Origin: Mycteria americana
Lineage: Eukaryota; Chordata; Aves; Ciconiiformes; Ciconiidae
Assembly: GCF_035582795.1 (NCBI RefSeq)
Contig: NC_134373.1
Coordinates: 31,652,501 to 31,716,500 of the forward strand
DNA length: 64,000 nt
Reading direction: 5' to 3'
Under the pieces are notes generated by a model. It did no database searches. It was not told where the DNA came from and worked only from the letters and a program-made list of their open reading frames with translations. The first letter of the stretch is position 1. Each line of letters begins with the position of its first letter. This document shows positions 12,325 to 25,550 of the stretch, piece by piece. The translations under genes and the position numbers were made by a program.

Positions 12325-12890
12325 TGTCCTGGTTTCAGCTGAGATAGAATTGATTTTATTTATAGTGGCTGGTATGGGGCTATGTTTCGGATTTGTGCTG
12401 AAAACAGCGCTGATAACACAGAGATGTTTTAGTTGTTGCTGCACTAGTCAAGGACTTTTCAGCTTCCCGTGCTCTGCCAGGTGCAGAAGAAGTTGGGAGG
12501 GGGCACAGCCAGGGTAGTTGATCCAAACTGGCCAAAGGGCTCTTCCACACCATATGACCTCATGCTCAGCATATAAAGCTGGGGGAAGAAGAAGGAAGGG
12601 GGGGACGTTCGGAGTGATGGCGTTTGTCTTCCCAAGTAACCATTACGCGTGATGGAACCCTGCTTTCCTGGAGATGGCTGAACACCTGCCTGCCCGTGGG
12701 AAGTAGTGAATGAATTCCTTGTTTCGCTTTGCTTGTGTGCGCAGCTTTTGCTTTCCCTGTTAAACTGTCTTTATCTCAACCCACGAGTTTTCTCACTTTT
12801 ACCCTTCTGATTCTCTCCCCCATCCCACCAGGGGGGAGTGAGCGAGCGGCTGTGTGGGGCTTAGCTGCTGGCTAGGGCTAAACCATGACA
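12325..12890 (+). mobile_element. Complete solo LTR of an avian endogenous retrovirus
   Basis: The 566-bp element begins TGTCCTGGTTT and ends AAACCATGACA. These termini are inverted repeats matching at 10 of 11 positions and bounded by the canonical TG...CA. Identical 5-bp direct repeats (gttac) flank both ends exactly, so both insertion boundaries are certain. A TATA-like box 'atataaag' lies at 12571-12578, about 245 bases in, giving a plus-strand orientation. The downstream 'gttaaactgtctttatctc' sits where related LTRs carry an ATTAAA-type polyadenylation signal; here its first base differs. No internal viral genes remain, so this is the product of LTR-LTR recombination. The 5-bp duplication suits an ERVL-like (class III) family; that assignment is inference. 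The sequence resembles a very common LTR family of neoavian birds. Confidence 0.95.
12571..12578 (+). promoter_or_regulatory. LTR TATA-like box
   Basis: 'atataaag' inside the solo LTR, in the position expected for the U3 core promoter. Whether it still drives transcription is unknown. Confidence 0.6.
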
Positions 12891-12895
12891 GTTAC
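12891..12895. repeat. Target-site duplication, right copy
   Basis: 'gttac', identical to 12320-12324 and directly abutting the last base of the LTR. Confidence 0.9.
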
Positions 12896-13544
12896 AAAGA
12901 GAGTCCTTACAGGGGCCAAGGCAGAGCAGGCCAGTGCTGAAGAGTGTTTGATGATACATGAACTTGCAGCATATTTGCCCCTCCATGCCTGCGTTCTGTA
13001 GTGAACACCAGACACGGTGCGGCTATAGGAAAGCAAGTGGCAACACACAACATGAGTTGTGTGGAAGAGTCTCTCTGCCAACAGCTCTTTTCTTTAATAA
13101 ACAAGACAGATCCCACACCTCCGGAAGGTGACAAACACTTGAGCAGAAGAGTAAAGAAAAGGTCTTGGTGGGGCTTCAAACAGCAAGGTGGCAACTTTGA
13201 ACTGAATACATGGATTATAGCATACAGAGTGTATTGCTTTAGTTATTGAAAGAGCCGATAGAGAAAAGTGACACAATATTTTGGTATCAAACTAATTTGT
13301 CAGAATTGTTCATTTGATGACACTGGATTAAAAAAAAATGTATTTTTAACAGTTACCATAAGTATTCATAAGGTATCCATCAACAGCATTTGGCCTTGCT
13401 TTATAGGAAAAAAGAATGTCCCAGAAAGGGCAGGGTCTATTTCAAGGCCCTTCTGCTTTAACATAAAGAATTCATCATATTTCTCCTGTCAAATAAGAAA
13501 AAGCGACTGTAACTGCAGGACTCCCATTCACTGCCTCCCTCTAC
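12896..13544. other. Unique non-coding DNA
   Basis: No recognised repeat or exon between the LTR and the next SINE relic. Confidence 0.45.
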
Positions 13545-13615
13545 GAGCTTAGACAAGTGACTCAACTTCTCTTTGCCTCAGCTCCTTCCCTGGTAAAAAG
13601 GAAATTTGTTCACTT
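13545..13615 (+). repeat. MIR-like SINE relic
   Basis: 'gacaagtgactcaacttctctttgcctcagctccttccctggtaaaaagg' parallels the MIR core ('gcaagtcacttaacctctctgtgcctcagtttcc...ctgtaaaatgg'). Confidence 0.6.
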
Positions 13616-16600
13616 AGGAATCATAAAGGATGATGCAATGGCTTTGATATATTACAGCTGGATAAGGCACAAAATAACATGATAACTTTTTTCTAAATTC
13701 TTCTTCCTGTGCTTCCTCTACATGTGCTACTAAATACAGTGGAGTAAGACAGTTCTAGTTGACTCCTGTCTTTCTTCTTACTGCTGCCTTTCATTTTCTG
13801 CATAAGCTTCCTCCCTTTACAATATCCTTGAGAAACAAGAAGAATTTACTGTCATCCCACCACACTTCAAGGTGCTGTTACCACCTGGTTTCATACCACC
13901 CGGAAAGTTGGCTTTTCCTGTTTGCTCCTGCGTTTGCAAGTATGTAGAAGACTTCAATTCTCAAAGATACAGACTTTAGCCTACAAGTAAAGTTTTTAGG
14001 AGTCTTGCTGAAATGGAATATAGCTAGTCTTGTGGGTGAAAATTGAGAGATGAATATATTTTAAGCACACCTCCAGTTCCTATCAAGGTTTAGCTACTGC
14101 TGAGTTCAGCTGAGCCTGTGTTCAGCTGAATGGTGGAGGTTTAGTTGATGCTGTCTGAGGTCAGGGAATGGACTAGATGATGCGTCAAGATTCGTTTTGT
14201 GAAAGTCTGGCTGCCGATATATTAAATTAGTGTCTGACTGTTTATCAGATGCAGTTCAATATTTCATTACAATGTTTAAATCTCAGCCTTTAAAAAATAC
14301 AAACCAGAAATTTAGAAGGATATGGGAGACAGGAAACACAACCTTTGAAACCCTCTGTAAAACAGAGGGGCCAGCAAAATACAAAGTGCTTTGTAGCATT
14401 TCGGAAATTAATAGCAGCCCATTTTTATCAAATAAATGCTGTTGTAGCTGAAACAACACAGATTGCAAACACATTTGTAGCTTTCTGTCCTACAGAGAAG
14501 CCAAAGTTTTCAGGGAAAGATCTTCCTACATCAATCTGCTTTGAAGTGCTTCCTACAATCATGATAATCTGTTCCAGAAACTGGTCATAATAGAAAACAC
14601 CATTTCAAAGCAGTCTACAAAGCACATTTCTAAAAATGCTTTCAGTTACACCTCAATTGCAAATATGCCATTGAGCCACTTGCTTACTTTTTCATTGGGG
14701 AGGGTTGGCTGTGATAAGCACACATTTTTCCTGATCTCCTGCCTTTTAATCATGTCTATCAAGTCATTGTAACTGACAGACGTGTTAGCTCTGCTATTCA
14801 AAACAAATAAGAGATGCCTAAATTATACTGTTGCATTTTAAAGAGGTACTGTCAGGTTGAAAACCTGGGGCCAACTCATGCAGCCCTGACTCAGGTAGTA
14901 TGCCAATTTCAAAAGCAAATAGTCCTTGGATAAGAACTGCAAGATGTGAACTTTTTGGTTTTTTTAAATGAAAAATCCAATTTTAACTTACATAAATGGA
15001 ACTTTTGCTACTGATGTCCCTTGGTGCAGGATCAGGCCCTTATCTCTTCTACAAATATCTTAGACTATTAGAACTGCAGACATCAGATTATTTCAAATTC
15101 TTTATAGTATTAATTTAAACCCCTGATTCTACCAGGTAGAAGTCTGCCATGTAAATAATCCCACTGGCTCAGGTCTTTGTGATAACTTCACTGAAGCACT
15201 TCAGTAGTTCGTTTGGTCTATTTGTGGAGAAAAGTCTTACTCAAGCCAAGTAAAAACTTCAGAGGTTTATTTTTCCTTCCTCAGTTGAATCAGCTTGGGA
15301 AAGGAAAAAAAAAACAAGCCTCATTATTTTACTTCTACTTCTAATCAATTACTTTTGCATCTCATGCTCAAACATTTGGGAAGCTTAAAATTCAACAGAA
15401 ATAGAGATCTTGTTGGTTTGGGTGTTGTTTTAATTAAAACTGGGAATGCTTTTCTTGGTGCTGGGTTTGGCAACAGCATAACCTTGCAGACCTAATTTTG
15501 CAGAGTGCCTCTGGACCAATACCATCCCTATGCAATCCTTTCCCATCAGTAAAAACTTGTATTTGAGTTTTTGGGCTCATACTACTAGTCCTCAGTCAAG
15601 CACAACCGCAGCTCTTCAATGAGGCTGCACTAGTGTATCTGTGAGTAGAATTGGTCTCTTGCACTTTTCATGGACGTCCAAGCCCTTTGAGAGGTTTGTA
15701 AATGGACAGCAGAGTAGGCTGCCAGAAAACAAAGAGTTTTCATTAAATGATAACATCTTTCCAAACTAAACCCAGAAATTGTTTACTTATGGGAAGATTC
15801 TAGTCCTCTCAGACCACAAGTATCACAGTTAAGGTTAGTGCAGCCCAGCCGTATGCTAGTATAACTTTTGGAAATAGTTTAAGAGTGTTTGCCTTGTGTT
15901 AGCAATCAAGAACTCAGGCCAGTGAATTCTCATCCACAGGTCATTTCACTGAAACGAGTAACACTTCATGCATTTGTACAGATTGCAAAAGTGAGTTTTA
16001 TTCTGCAGGCTCAGATCTTACACTTGCAAGAACAGAATGGCTTCCTCACCAGAAATCCAACCTGAACTCTGCCCTCAGTTAGTTTAAAGTGTCTCTTTTC
16101 CCTTTGCGTACATCGCAGTGCTCCTGAGTGAAAGAGAGAGTCTGGTTATGCCCAGGCAAAGTGCAGACAGATGTTTTGACATTTCCCTGCAGAGAGCTCC
16201 TCTGATACAGCGCTGCCCTGATTTACAAGCAGTGCTGCTGCTGCAGTCCCTACCCACCTCCCAGCGATCTTCCTCTGCCAGTAAAAACCTGCTGTTGCCT
16301 TTTACTACTACAGCTACTCCACTTCTTCACTAGGCATGTATCACACCAGGCTCCTCATGCCAAGAGCTTCCTATGCCACTATCCCTATTTTCTGCCTTCC
16401 AATTTTATAGTCTTTATCTCCTGCTATCTATCTGCTCAGTTCTGCTCTGCGATCTCTGCTGTTCCAGTTCTCTCAACCCTTTGCAGCTGTCAGCGCTACT
16501 GTCTTCTTTGGCCAGTAGCATCCTTAGAAAGCATTCAGAGAAGAGCCACCAGGCAATAAGGATTGAAAAAACACAGAAGAATCCAGTATCATACTGAAAT

Positions 16601-17994
16601 ATCACAGAGAAATTAAGAGATTACTTGATTGCAGTTCACAAGTACTTCCACAGCAAGAAAATGTGATGCTCTGCTCTCCAGATGAGAGCATAACAGGACC
16701 AAGAACCTAGCAACTGAGAAACTAAGAGGCAACATAATTGCGAGGGCTGCTGAATTTTAAACACTTAACCAAGAATTGCAGGATGTTCTCTTCCTTCAGA
16801 AATACTTAAATCAAAATTGGATGCTTGTCTAGAATAGTTGACCAGCTTGAACGTGACTCAGCTCAGGGAAGTTCTGTGCCTTCAGGGAAGACAGATAAAA
16901 TGACTGAAAGCACCTTTCTTGAGTTACCTTCCATCTCTGTGGGAGGAGAGACTAGATGGGGAAGAATCCCAGGAATCAAAAGTAAAATGTAAACTAAAGG
17001 GTGAAATGCTAAAACCCAGTTCACATGAGTTCTCTCACAAGTCAATGTTCTTCACTTGAGTAAAGACCAAGTGACTGTAGAAAATACCACTTCCCTGAAG
17101 TATATCATCTGCAAATCTGCCAATGAGTTTTCAATGAAAAATTAAATTTAGATTTGTCATTCTTGATACACTTCATCTTTATGAAACTAGGAATCAAATA
17201 TAACATTGGGAGTAATCTTAGCCAGTCGTCTTCTTAACTAATTTAGTATTTTGGATGCCTTAGCTTACGAACTTTACAGAGAGATTCTTGGCAAGGAAGG
17301 ATGGTATTGTAACTTCAGCCTTCTTAAAATTAACTCACACCAGCTATTCTCAGTAGTACCATCATTATCTGCAAAACTGTGCTCAAATGAAGAATCAATA
17401 AATAAATATGAAGAAGAAATTTAGGGGAAAAACGAAGTGCTATTAGCATTCCAGGAGTATAATAAACTCATAATTCTCCAAGGCAAAGCAGTGAAGCCTG
17501 GATTTGCAAAGCAACCACAGACAAGGAGGTGTGCAAAGCTCATTCCAAATATAATTTGCTTTCATATTTCAAAGACCCATTAGAGGCAACACATAGCATT
17601 AGCAATATCATGGTTTGTATTCCTGATGTACAGTCCTAGACAAATACAGAAGGTATCTAGTAAATTACTCTCTCGGGAACAATATCTGTTGGTTAAGGGG
17701 GGAAAATGTTAAATTTTAAAGATGTTAACAACTTGCTTTTGTTTTAATTCAATCTGTATAGATGCATGTCTGTGTGTGCATATAAAAATACAAAATATAG
17801 GAATGATTTCCAGTTCATCTTCAAAATGTTGGGACCAGTTGTGCACATGCGATCAGGGTACTCTTTTTCTCAAACTGTAGTCACACTAACTTGAACTGAA
17901 TTGCTTAGGTGAGTAAAGGATTTGCACGATCAAGTCACCTACTGTCAATGTTTAGCAAGGAGATAAACGCATAGTGTTCTAAGGCACAAGTCTA
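13616..17994. other. Unique AT-rich non-coding DNA
   Basis: Four kilobases with no exon, RNA gene or dated repeat that I can support. A short 'gcaggatcaggccctta' at about 15026-15042 resembles the end of the palindromic repeat family, but the rest of the element is not visible. Confidence 0.4.
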
Positions 17995-18096
17995 GGGCTC
18001 TGATGCAGGAAAGCAATGAGATGAAACCTTCCATTCATAGGATTTAACTACATATTTAGAATTAAGTATGTGAATAAGTGTTTTCAGGGGTTGTAA
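17995..18096. repeat. Diverged member of the palindromic repeat family
   Basis: Starts 'gggctctgatgcaggaaagc' and ends 'ttaagtatgtgaataagtg' then 'ttttcagggg'. This matches the pattern 'gggcctgatcctgcaaag ... ttaagcatgtgagtaagtgtttgcagg' shared with 34815-35010. Mirror symmetry is degraded. Confidence 0.4.
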
Positions 18097-18099
18097 CCT

Positions 18100-18150
18100 T
18101 GCCTCTGCCAGTAATGCACTCTGTGATGTTGAGAAAGTCACGTAAGACCA
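18100..18150 (+). repeat. MIR-like SINE relic
   Basis: 'cctctgccagtaatgcactctgtgatgttgagaaagtcacgtaa' follows the MIR core ('ctctgccacttactagctgtgtgaccttgggcaagtcacttaa'). A 'tgcctcagtttctctccct' piece at 18291-18309 may be its displaced continuation. Confidence 0.55.
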
Positions 18151-21100
18151 GACTTTTCACAGATCTCAAAGTCTAATTCGCACTGATTTCAGTCGCTGGC
18201 AATCCTACTTGGCGCCTATCTGCATCATTATGTTTCACGATGTCTTTAACAGATGAGCACAAAATTCTCCAGGCCATAGTCCTTTTGTGCCTCAGTTTCT
18301 CTCCCTTCTGAATGCTGAGCATGGTTGTCAAAACAGAAATAAGGGTAAGTTGTACTATTATATCACTTGATTATCCTCACAAAGCAGGAACTGTGGAATT
18401 CTTCATAATTTGTATTATGTGTTACTTGACATCATCCTTCATCAGTATCGGAACAGTGCATAGTTACAGTGCATAGTCCTATTTTGCTCATGTTAAATAA
18501 AGTACATATCTTTATGCCACCACTTGTGAATACACTACTTGTATTCTTTCCTCTGTTGTATTTTATTTTAAGTAGGTGGTTACTAGCTGCAATTACAACT
18601 AAAAGCTAAGCTGTCTTAGACTGGAGGAACACCTTGGACACAGGCAGAAACTGAGTCTCAGCTTTGTATTTTTAATGAAAATGCCCTGCATATGTGGAGC
18701 GGACCACAAAAAGGTCAGATAGTGAAATATTAAGTGATTTATAAATATAGACTGATTGCCCTGTCCAAACCATGTGTTTAAAAATCTCCTGGCAGACAAT
18801 CATCTTCAATCAGGAAGAGAGAACAGAGAAAGGAACGTGAGGCAGGGCAGAGGGATCTGTAATCACTCTAACAAACTTTTGAGACCTAGCCAATTTCTCC
18901 TTCCCTGGATATATACAGGCTCCAAAACGCATCTCTCTCTACGTTCTTGAATTTACTATCTTATCCTGTCAAACTGAATTATCCAGAGTGAACTTCCTAC
19001 CCTTTCCTTTCTTGTCTTCTTTTTTCCCCCCTAATCTTTGATCTATTGTAAATCAGCATCATAGGAGATAAACAAGCAACCGTTAGCTGAAACAGCAGGC
19101 TAAACAACTTCCACGTGGCCAGGAAACACAGCAAAGCAATTAAACCTGCCCAACAGGCCATCGTAGTCAGCATCCTCTTCCCTTAAGAGGCTGGCCCCAA
19201 AGTGTTCCCAGATTTAGTTCCTAATCCTACCTCTGAGTTGTGCAGATGGTCCCAGCACCCACTCAAAACCTCTTCGAAGTTACTAAGAATCTACACAGCC
19301 AGGTAAGCTCATTGGCCCCGATTCTGAGGCAAGAATGAGGATGTGGCCAAGGTCTCATGAGAGTTTGTTCCCTGCCCCTTGAGAAGACAGGCACGATCTT
19401 GTTTCTCATGTAACTAGTCATAACTGTCACAGCCAGATTTTGGAAACACTAATTCGATCTCTGAGTTAGGCACTTTCATACCACATAAGAAATTTTCATT
19501 CTGTTACCCTTTCAAATAAAGTTAAAGCTATTTTTTCATTTTTACTCTACATCAGTAACCTGCACAAGGTTTGCACTTGAAATGAAAAATACTACTTTTA
19601 AAATGACAAACACTGAACACAGGACATTCGTTACTACTAAAAAAAGCCCTCTCTGTCTATGGAGGAGCATAATTCATTCACTGGTACACGCACCCACATT
19701 TTCTCCAGGGAGTTTCACAAATTCACATGCACTCCCAGCACTAAATTTTGCATTTCAATCTAGGCATTAGCTATAAAAGATGTGTAAAATCTTATGTAGT
19801 CAGACAGAAGCTGTTCCCTATTGGCTACATAATAAGCATCTTAGGTGGCTCCAGGGTATAAAATTATTCCAAAAGGGGTGTGGAAAAAATTACACTGCAT
19901 AAACTGATTCCAGATCCACCTGTTCCAGGTGCCACCACATATATTTTGTTAAAGCCATCTGCTTGTCTTAAAAACTAACAGTTTTTGAAGACTACGGCAC
20001 AAGCAATCTGCAAAATACACAAACTTCAGAAGCCACAAACCCTTAAACTGCAAATGGCTTATAGATCATCTATGTAGGACTTAGCCTGGCTGTTCTGCAG
20101 GACTGCAGACTGCATCCCTGCTTAACCAGCATCAGGGTATGTCCTCCATAGCTCAGAGGGTTCAAGGCTACTGGAGGATCCCTTTGGCATCACCAGATCC
20201 TCACATGCTATTCCCAGTTACGGGGGCTGCCTCATGGGTTTGAGTTAGGATTAAGCTTTTGAGTGCAGCACAATATTTGGCAGAGATAAAACTGATGACT
20301 ATGGTTCTTCTCTGCATGTTGCTACGTCCCAGCTGGTCACGTGTTGCTGCACAATGGATAAAGTCAAACCTTTGAAACTGGCACTCTGCAATTTATTTGG
20401 CTTCCAGCAACAGCCTAATAGGGAGTACGTTACATATTGAGACTAGCAAGCCCATAAGCATTTAGCCTGCTCAACAAAGCAGGTGACCCTCAGAGGTCAG
20501 ACACTGCTACAGTTTGTGTTTATCAGGGTCTGATCATGTAGGGTGCTGTTTCCTGGAGACGCGTTAACAAGAATGAAGAACATGTAGCACCTTGTAAGAT
20601 CAAGCGCCTTCACAGCAGCTTCTGGGAAGAAAATATCCTGTGCTCTCGCCACAAATGACCCCTTACTGAAAAACAATGAAATTACACAGATGATTTATAA
20701 ACTCCCAAGGTGTTCACAATTGATTTGGGGATTAAGACTAGTAATCAGCATGTTTACTTATGATCTCATTTAAAGCTCACTAAAAAGCAAATAAAGACAC
20801 ACCAGTCCTTAACCACCACAGTGCTTTGGTATATGCTTAATTATAAGCACATGAATAGCCCTGTCACCAATTCAGAGTCATGCTCTGTAACTTGGTAACA
20901 TCCTTCACATGCAAATTACCTCCCAGACTTATTACATTCTTAAACAAAACAAACCCGTTTGGTTTGTAGATACATATTTGATAACAGTAATACTTCTAGG
21001 GTATCACTACTCATACACTCATCATTAGAAAATCACTGAGTGCTTTTGTGCAGACCTTAAAAATTTGTGCTTTATATGAGTGCTGAAGCAGAGGTAACTT

Positions 21101-22148
21101 CGGGAGTCACAGTGCTGTAGTCAAGGAGACCTTGCATACTGAAAGTCACAGTTGTGCTGTCGGAGCTCTGCTGCACTTTGCTCACATGGTTTGAGCCTGG
21201 GGTAAGGAATAACTGCTATCATGCAGTATTTTTTTGGGAAACAGTAAGAACAGAGGTGAAATAAATACTGAGACTAACTGTGCTTGAAGAATAATTCCAG
21301 CAAGCAAGGCACTGTCCACACAAGTTGCAGGCTCAAATACTTGTTGAAGTCTTGTATCTCATATTCAGACAGCTCCCACTGAAACTAATGAAATTTGCCA
21401 CCATGGACAGAGATGGGATGAGTCCTGGTACTGGGCACGCTGGAGGAGTCAGCAGCCTACAGTGTAAAAGGAAGAGGAACATCCCCTACAATAAGACTAG
21501 CCAACGCACTCACTTCAGTGAGTTGTTTTTTTCCTCCTTAAAAAGAAAAAAGGGCAACAGAATGATAACAAAGAACTGTTGACTTGATCCTCAAAGTCAA
21601 CAACACTCATATTTGGACACAGCCCGTTTCAAGGCACAGGGATAGTGTTGTAATACTCCATGGTTTGTCTCCTGGACTAAATCACAAGGATTCAACCTAA
21701 AATAGTGACAGTTCACCTTCACAGTATTCAGTCTGTAAAAGGTAAGTCCATCACTTAAGACTGACTTTGCAATCTCAGCATGACTTGATACTACATATCT
21801 GCTGCACAACTAACACCAATGAATTTCACCCCTAGAGAACAATTTTGAATTGCCTCCACCACTATCTGCAGATGATTAAAATTCCCTTTTCCAGTTTTAC
21901 ACCAGAAATTATCTGGTTGGGCATGATCTGAAGCGAGGCAAATCCAGCTGCAGACTTCACACCGGATTGCACCTCAACTCTGGATCTTGGCACTGCCCCG
22001 ACAGTGGGACACCTTCACATTACTATGATGGACTCCTTATTCCTCACCACTTCCCCACTCTCTTGGGGCCGGTCTGCACTTGCCCCTGCAGCTCTTGCCA
22101 TGAAGGCAGTGAGCAACACTTAGGAGACGTGACGAAGCTGGAGTCCAG
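18151..22148. other. Unique AT-rich non-coding DNA
   Basis: No supported exon or RNA. A 12-base unit 'acagtgcatagt' is repeated in tandem at 18453-18464 and 18466-18477. The rest is unremarkable. Confidence 0.4.
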
Positions 22149-22228
22149 TGCATGGCTGGATGACAGACTGGTCATCCAGCCATGTCATGTCTGACAGACA
22201 GTGCGTGGCTGCATTACCAATGACAGAC
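22149..22228. repeat. Perfect 14-bp hairpin within an imperfect short duplication
   Basis: 'catggctggatgac' at 22151-22164 and 'gtcatccagccatg' at 22171-22184 are exact reverse complements around a six-base loop. The octamer 'tgacagac' occurs at 22161, 22192 and 22221. 'gtgcatggctg' at 22149-22159 is echoed by 'gtgcgtggctg' at 22201-22211, so the locus has also been duplicated with about 52-base spacing. No protein or known RNA is recognised. Confidence 0.85.
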
Positions 22229-25039
22229 CCTCGGTAAAATTACCCATGGCTCTCAGTAAAAAATGAACTAAGAAATACTATCTAATGATTCCAGGCATAT
22301 AGATAAATAAAAGGTGAAAGGCTTTTAAATGCATTCTAAAACAAATATTTTATAAGATGGATCAATATATTTCTCTAGGCTGGAAACAAATGAGTTCTCA
22401 AAGAAAGTTAAATTTAGAGAAGAAAATGTTTGGGTTTCTTACTATGGAAAACAGTGATGACAATTCCTTGGAGGGCATTTATATGAACAGCAATCCAAAG
22501 CTAGGGCTTCATCATGCTCTCCCTAAAATCAGTGGAGTAAGAACAGGTTAAGGTTACTCCTGTCAGCTTACTTAATGTGAACAAAAGTAGCTCTGCAATC
22601 AAACAGCATTGTCCTTAATTTCCAAGCTTTCACTGATCAAACCAGCATATGGAAGTGATGAAGTAAAACAATGACAGCTTTGATCCTGCATCTTTTACAC
22701 AGTCAATTAACCTCCCTGATGTCTTTACAAGGAATCACCTGAATAAGGGCTACCTGATAACACCCTAAATTCCCAGATCCCAGTAGATACAGCATATATC
22801 AGTACTGACGGCAGAAAGGCAGCCGCGCAGCGGATTGTGCTGTGGTATTGTTTGATACTGCCCCCTTTTGCCAAACAGCAAGTCAACAGCCTAGACTTCA
22901 CGCAGAAACTTTTATTTTATTTGTTTTCAGGAAAACATATTCATGCAGATGGTCTTATTTAACCCTAGCATGACTGCTCACATGATTATTAATCCTGGCT
23001 AAAATAGAAATCCATTGTTCAAGCCATGTTTAATATCACAGAGTGAGACTGCTCTCCAGGAACATTTCCTCTAACAAGGACCCATCATGTCTCAGCCTAA
23101 GTCAAGCAGGACTTTTACAACTGACTCCAAGGGAAGAAGCAAAGACTATAAAGTCTGGGCATATGTTCCCCCACGTCAGCTGTCTCCCTGGAGAATAAAG
23201 GGCAATCATACCGGACGACCAAAGCCATTTTGTTTGGGGACTAGTTTCATCTTACTGCAAAGCAACTAAAATCCCACGGCACCACCTGTATTGAGTTTCT
23301 GTCAGGCTACACGCATTACTACTGAACCCATCCCCATGCCACCTTTTCAAGTCTATGTGAACTGATCAGGGCCACCTTGTTAAAAGTCATTCCCCACACA
23401 GACCCTCATCCCCTACATCTCTTTGTTCAAGCCTTTTGTCTTATGGGGTTGTGCTTTTTCACTCGCTAGATTTTGCACATTTTCTCCTCCCTGGTTGCCC
23501 CAGCTCTTTGCGGGAAGGGAGGGAGGTCACGGAGGGCAGCCACTGCCGATTCCATCAGCCTAACGGGCTGGGGGGACAAACAAAGCAAATATCTATATTC
23601 TGAATGGTGGGATCTCTCTCCCCCCCATGAATTGAGGATTAACATGTCCCTGACAGGGGAGGACAAAAACTTAATCTCTCTGAGGAAAGAAAGCAAGATA
23701 GAGAGAGAAAAAAAAGGAGAAATTGCCTCCACTTCACTGAAAACGGAAGAGGCATAACGTAAAATGCAGAGATCCCCTACTATAGCCTGCCTAGTGCAGA
23801 GTCTACTTATCATCCAACCCAGACCGAACAGAAAAGTTTTAGTCCAAAAGGGAGAAAAAATGAAAAAAGATATGGATGATTCAAGTAGCTGTTTAAAAAT
23901 GAAACTCTATTAAAAAAACTGGTTAAATATCAGCAGGATTTTTCTTTTCCCATTGCTTTCTTCTCTAGAGTTTATGACCAGTTTTCTCCCTTGGGTGCTT
24001 ACAAATCACACATATAATCAAGAGAGTACTTTTCTGTATGAGTAGCTTGTTCCAGCTACTCTCACTCCTCCTCCTTGCCTTCACTCACCCGGGATCTCTA
24101 CTGATCTCAAACAGCAGTAAGAATCAAAGCCCATTATAACTTTTAGCTTAGTTGGTTTCTATTTTGTTTGCAGTGCAGTCGGCTAGGGGTCTCAGCCTAC
24201 CACTGAACCCATCCAGAGGCAAAGAGAGCTAACCTCTTGCCGCTCAGACTATAATTTAGGAAAAGAAGTATTTTCTGTAATGAGAGGGAACACTTGCACA
24301 ACAAAAAATGAAACTTTACTGTGATCCCAAACCGATATATCCATACATAAATAGTTCAAGGAAAAAAAAAAGAAAAAAAATTAAAACCCAACCAAAAATA
24401 AAAATAATAATAATTAAAAAAAACCCCAGGACCTGACATCTACCATGTTTGGAGACCTTTTTTAAGGACAGGAAATTATCTAAGAGTCTAAACTGAGCCA
24501 ACAGAGGACAGTGAACGTTTAGGACATAGGTACTCCTCTATACTTATGCTCCACCTAAAAGCCCATGAACAGACAGGTTCAGTACCGACTTGGCAAGCAC
24601 ACCTTTTGTTTGTTTCCTCTGAGGCGTAACAGTAAGCGTGCTCCTGGGCAGCACCGGGGAGCAGATGGTAGTGTGGGAAAATACAAATCTGCAACTTTTG
24701 GTGTGGGTGCTGGAGCTGGATCGACAAAGGTTGTTTCTGGGAATCCTCCCCCCCCCACCTAAGTTTCTAACAATACACGGAGCTAAGGAGCCGCACAAGG
24801 CTCTCTGCTTCCCTCTCCCTCTCCCCTTCGCTTTTGATCTCCATCAGGACGTGAGCTGAAATTTAATGGGCCACCCCTACCACAAAGACAAATTACCATC
24901 TGAAAAAAAAAATCATTAATATCCCTCCGTCTAGGCTATCCGGCTTCCCACCACTGCACCGCCTTCCCTCTCGCCACAGCCCCGCTCAGCGGGTTTAGGG
25001 AGAGCTGGGAAGGTGGGGGAGAGAGAAAGAGGGAAGAAA
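22229..25039. other. Non-coding DNA leading into the CpG island
   Basis: AT-rich unique sequence. It includes an A-rich low-complexity run at 24358-24427 and a 10-C run near 24749-24758. If the minus-strand exon at 25.45 kb is real, this is the start of its first intron. Confidence 0.4.
24358..24427. repeat. A-rich low-complexity tract
   Basis: About 70 bases of almost pure A with interspersed AAT and AAC units. No SINE or LINE body precedes it on either side, so I do not read it as a retroposon tail. Confidence 0.75.
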
Positions 25040-25495
25040 CCACCTCCGCTGCCACCTCCTAGCTAACGTCCTCTCCAGCGCTGCCGGACTGCAAAAACAG
25101 CGACAAAAAAAAGCACCTTTCGCTCCACAGCCCGCGGGGGGCGGGAGGACGGCGCACCGGGCGCCGTGCACAAACACACACTCGCGCCCCGCAGGGTCCC
25201 CCGGCCCCCATCACCCCGCAGCGCTGCCCCGGCCGCCGCAGGGCTGCGCCGGGGGCGGCGGAGCCGCGCAGCAGCGCGGGGGTCCCCACCTTCCCGGGAT
25301 CCCCGTCCCAGCGCCGACCGCTCGCTCCGGCCCCCCGCCAAGTTGGGAAGTTTGCGCGCCCCCCGCCCCGCGGCCGGGCCCGCCGCCCGCCCCCCGGCCC
25401 GCCGCCGCGCTGCGCTTACGGGGTGGCCGCCGGGCGCCCGGTGCGGGACTCACCGGCACATCGCGCTCCGGCTGCCGCAGGAGCGGGGGCAGCCG

Positions 25496-25550
25496 CGGCT
25501 CGCCGCGGCTCGGCTCGGCGCGGCTCGGCTCTGCTCGGCTCGGCGCGGGG
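25496..25550. repeat. CGGCT-rich minisatellite
   Basis: Repeated 'cggct' and 'cggcg' units fill about 55 bases of the CpG island, inside the candidate minus-strand 5' UTR, where they read GAGCCGAGCCG and could fold strongly. Confidence 0.8.

Noticed and set aside
24358..24427. A-rich tract as a retrotransposed poly(A) tail
   Set aside because: No retrogene or SINE body precedes it in either orientation and no flanking duplication was seen.
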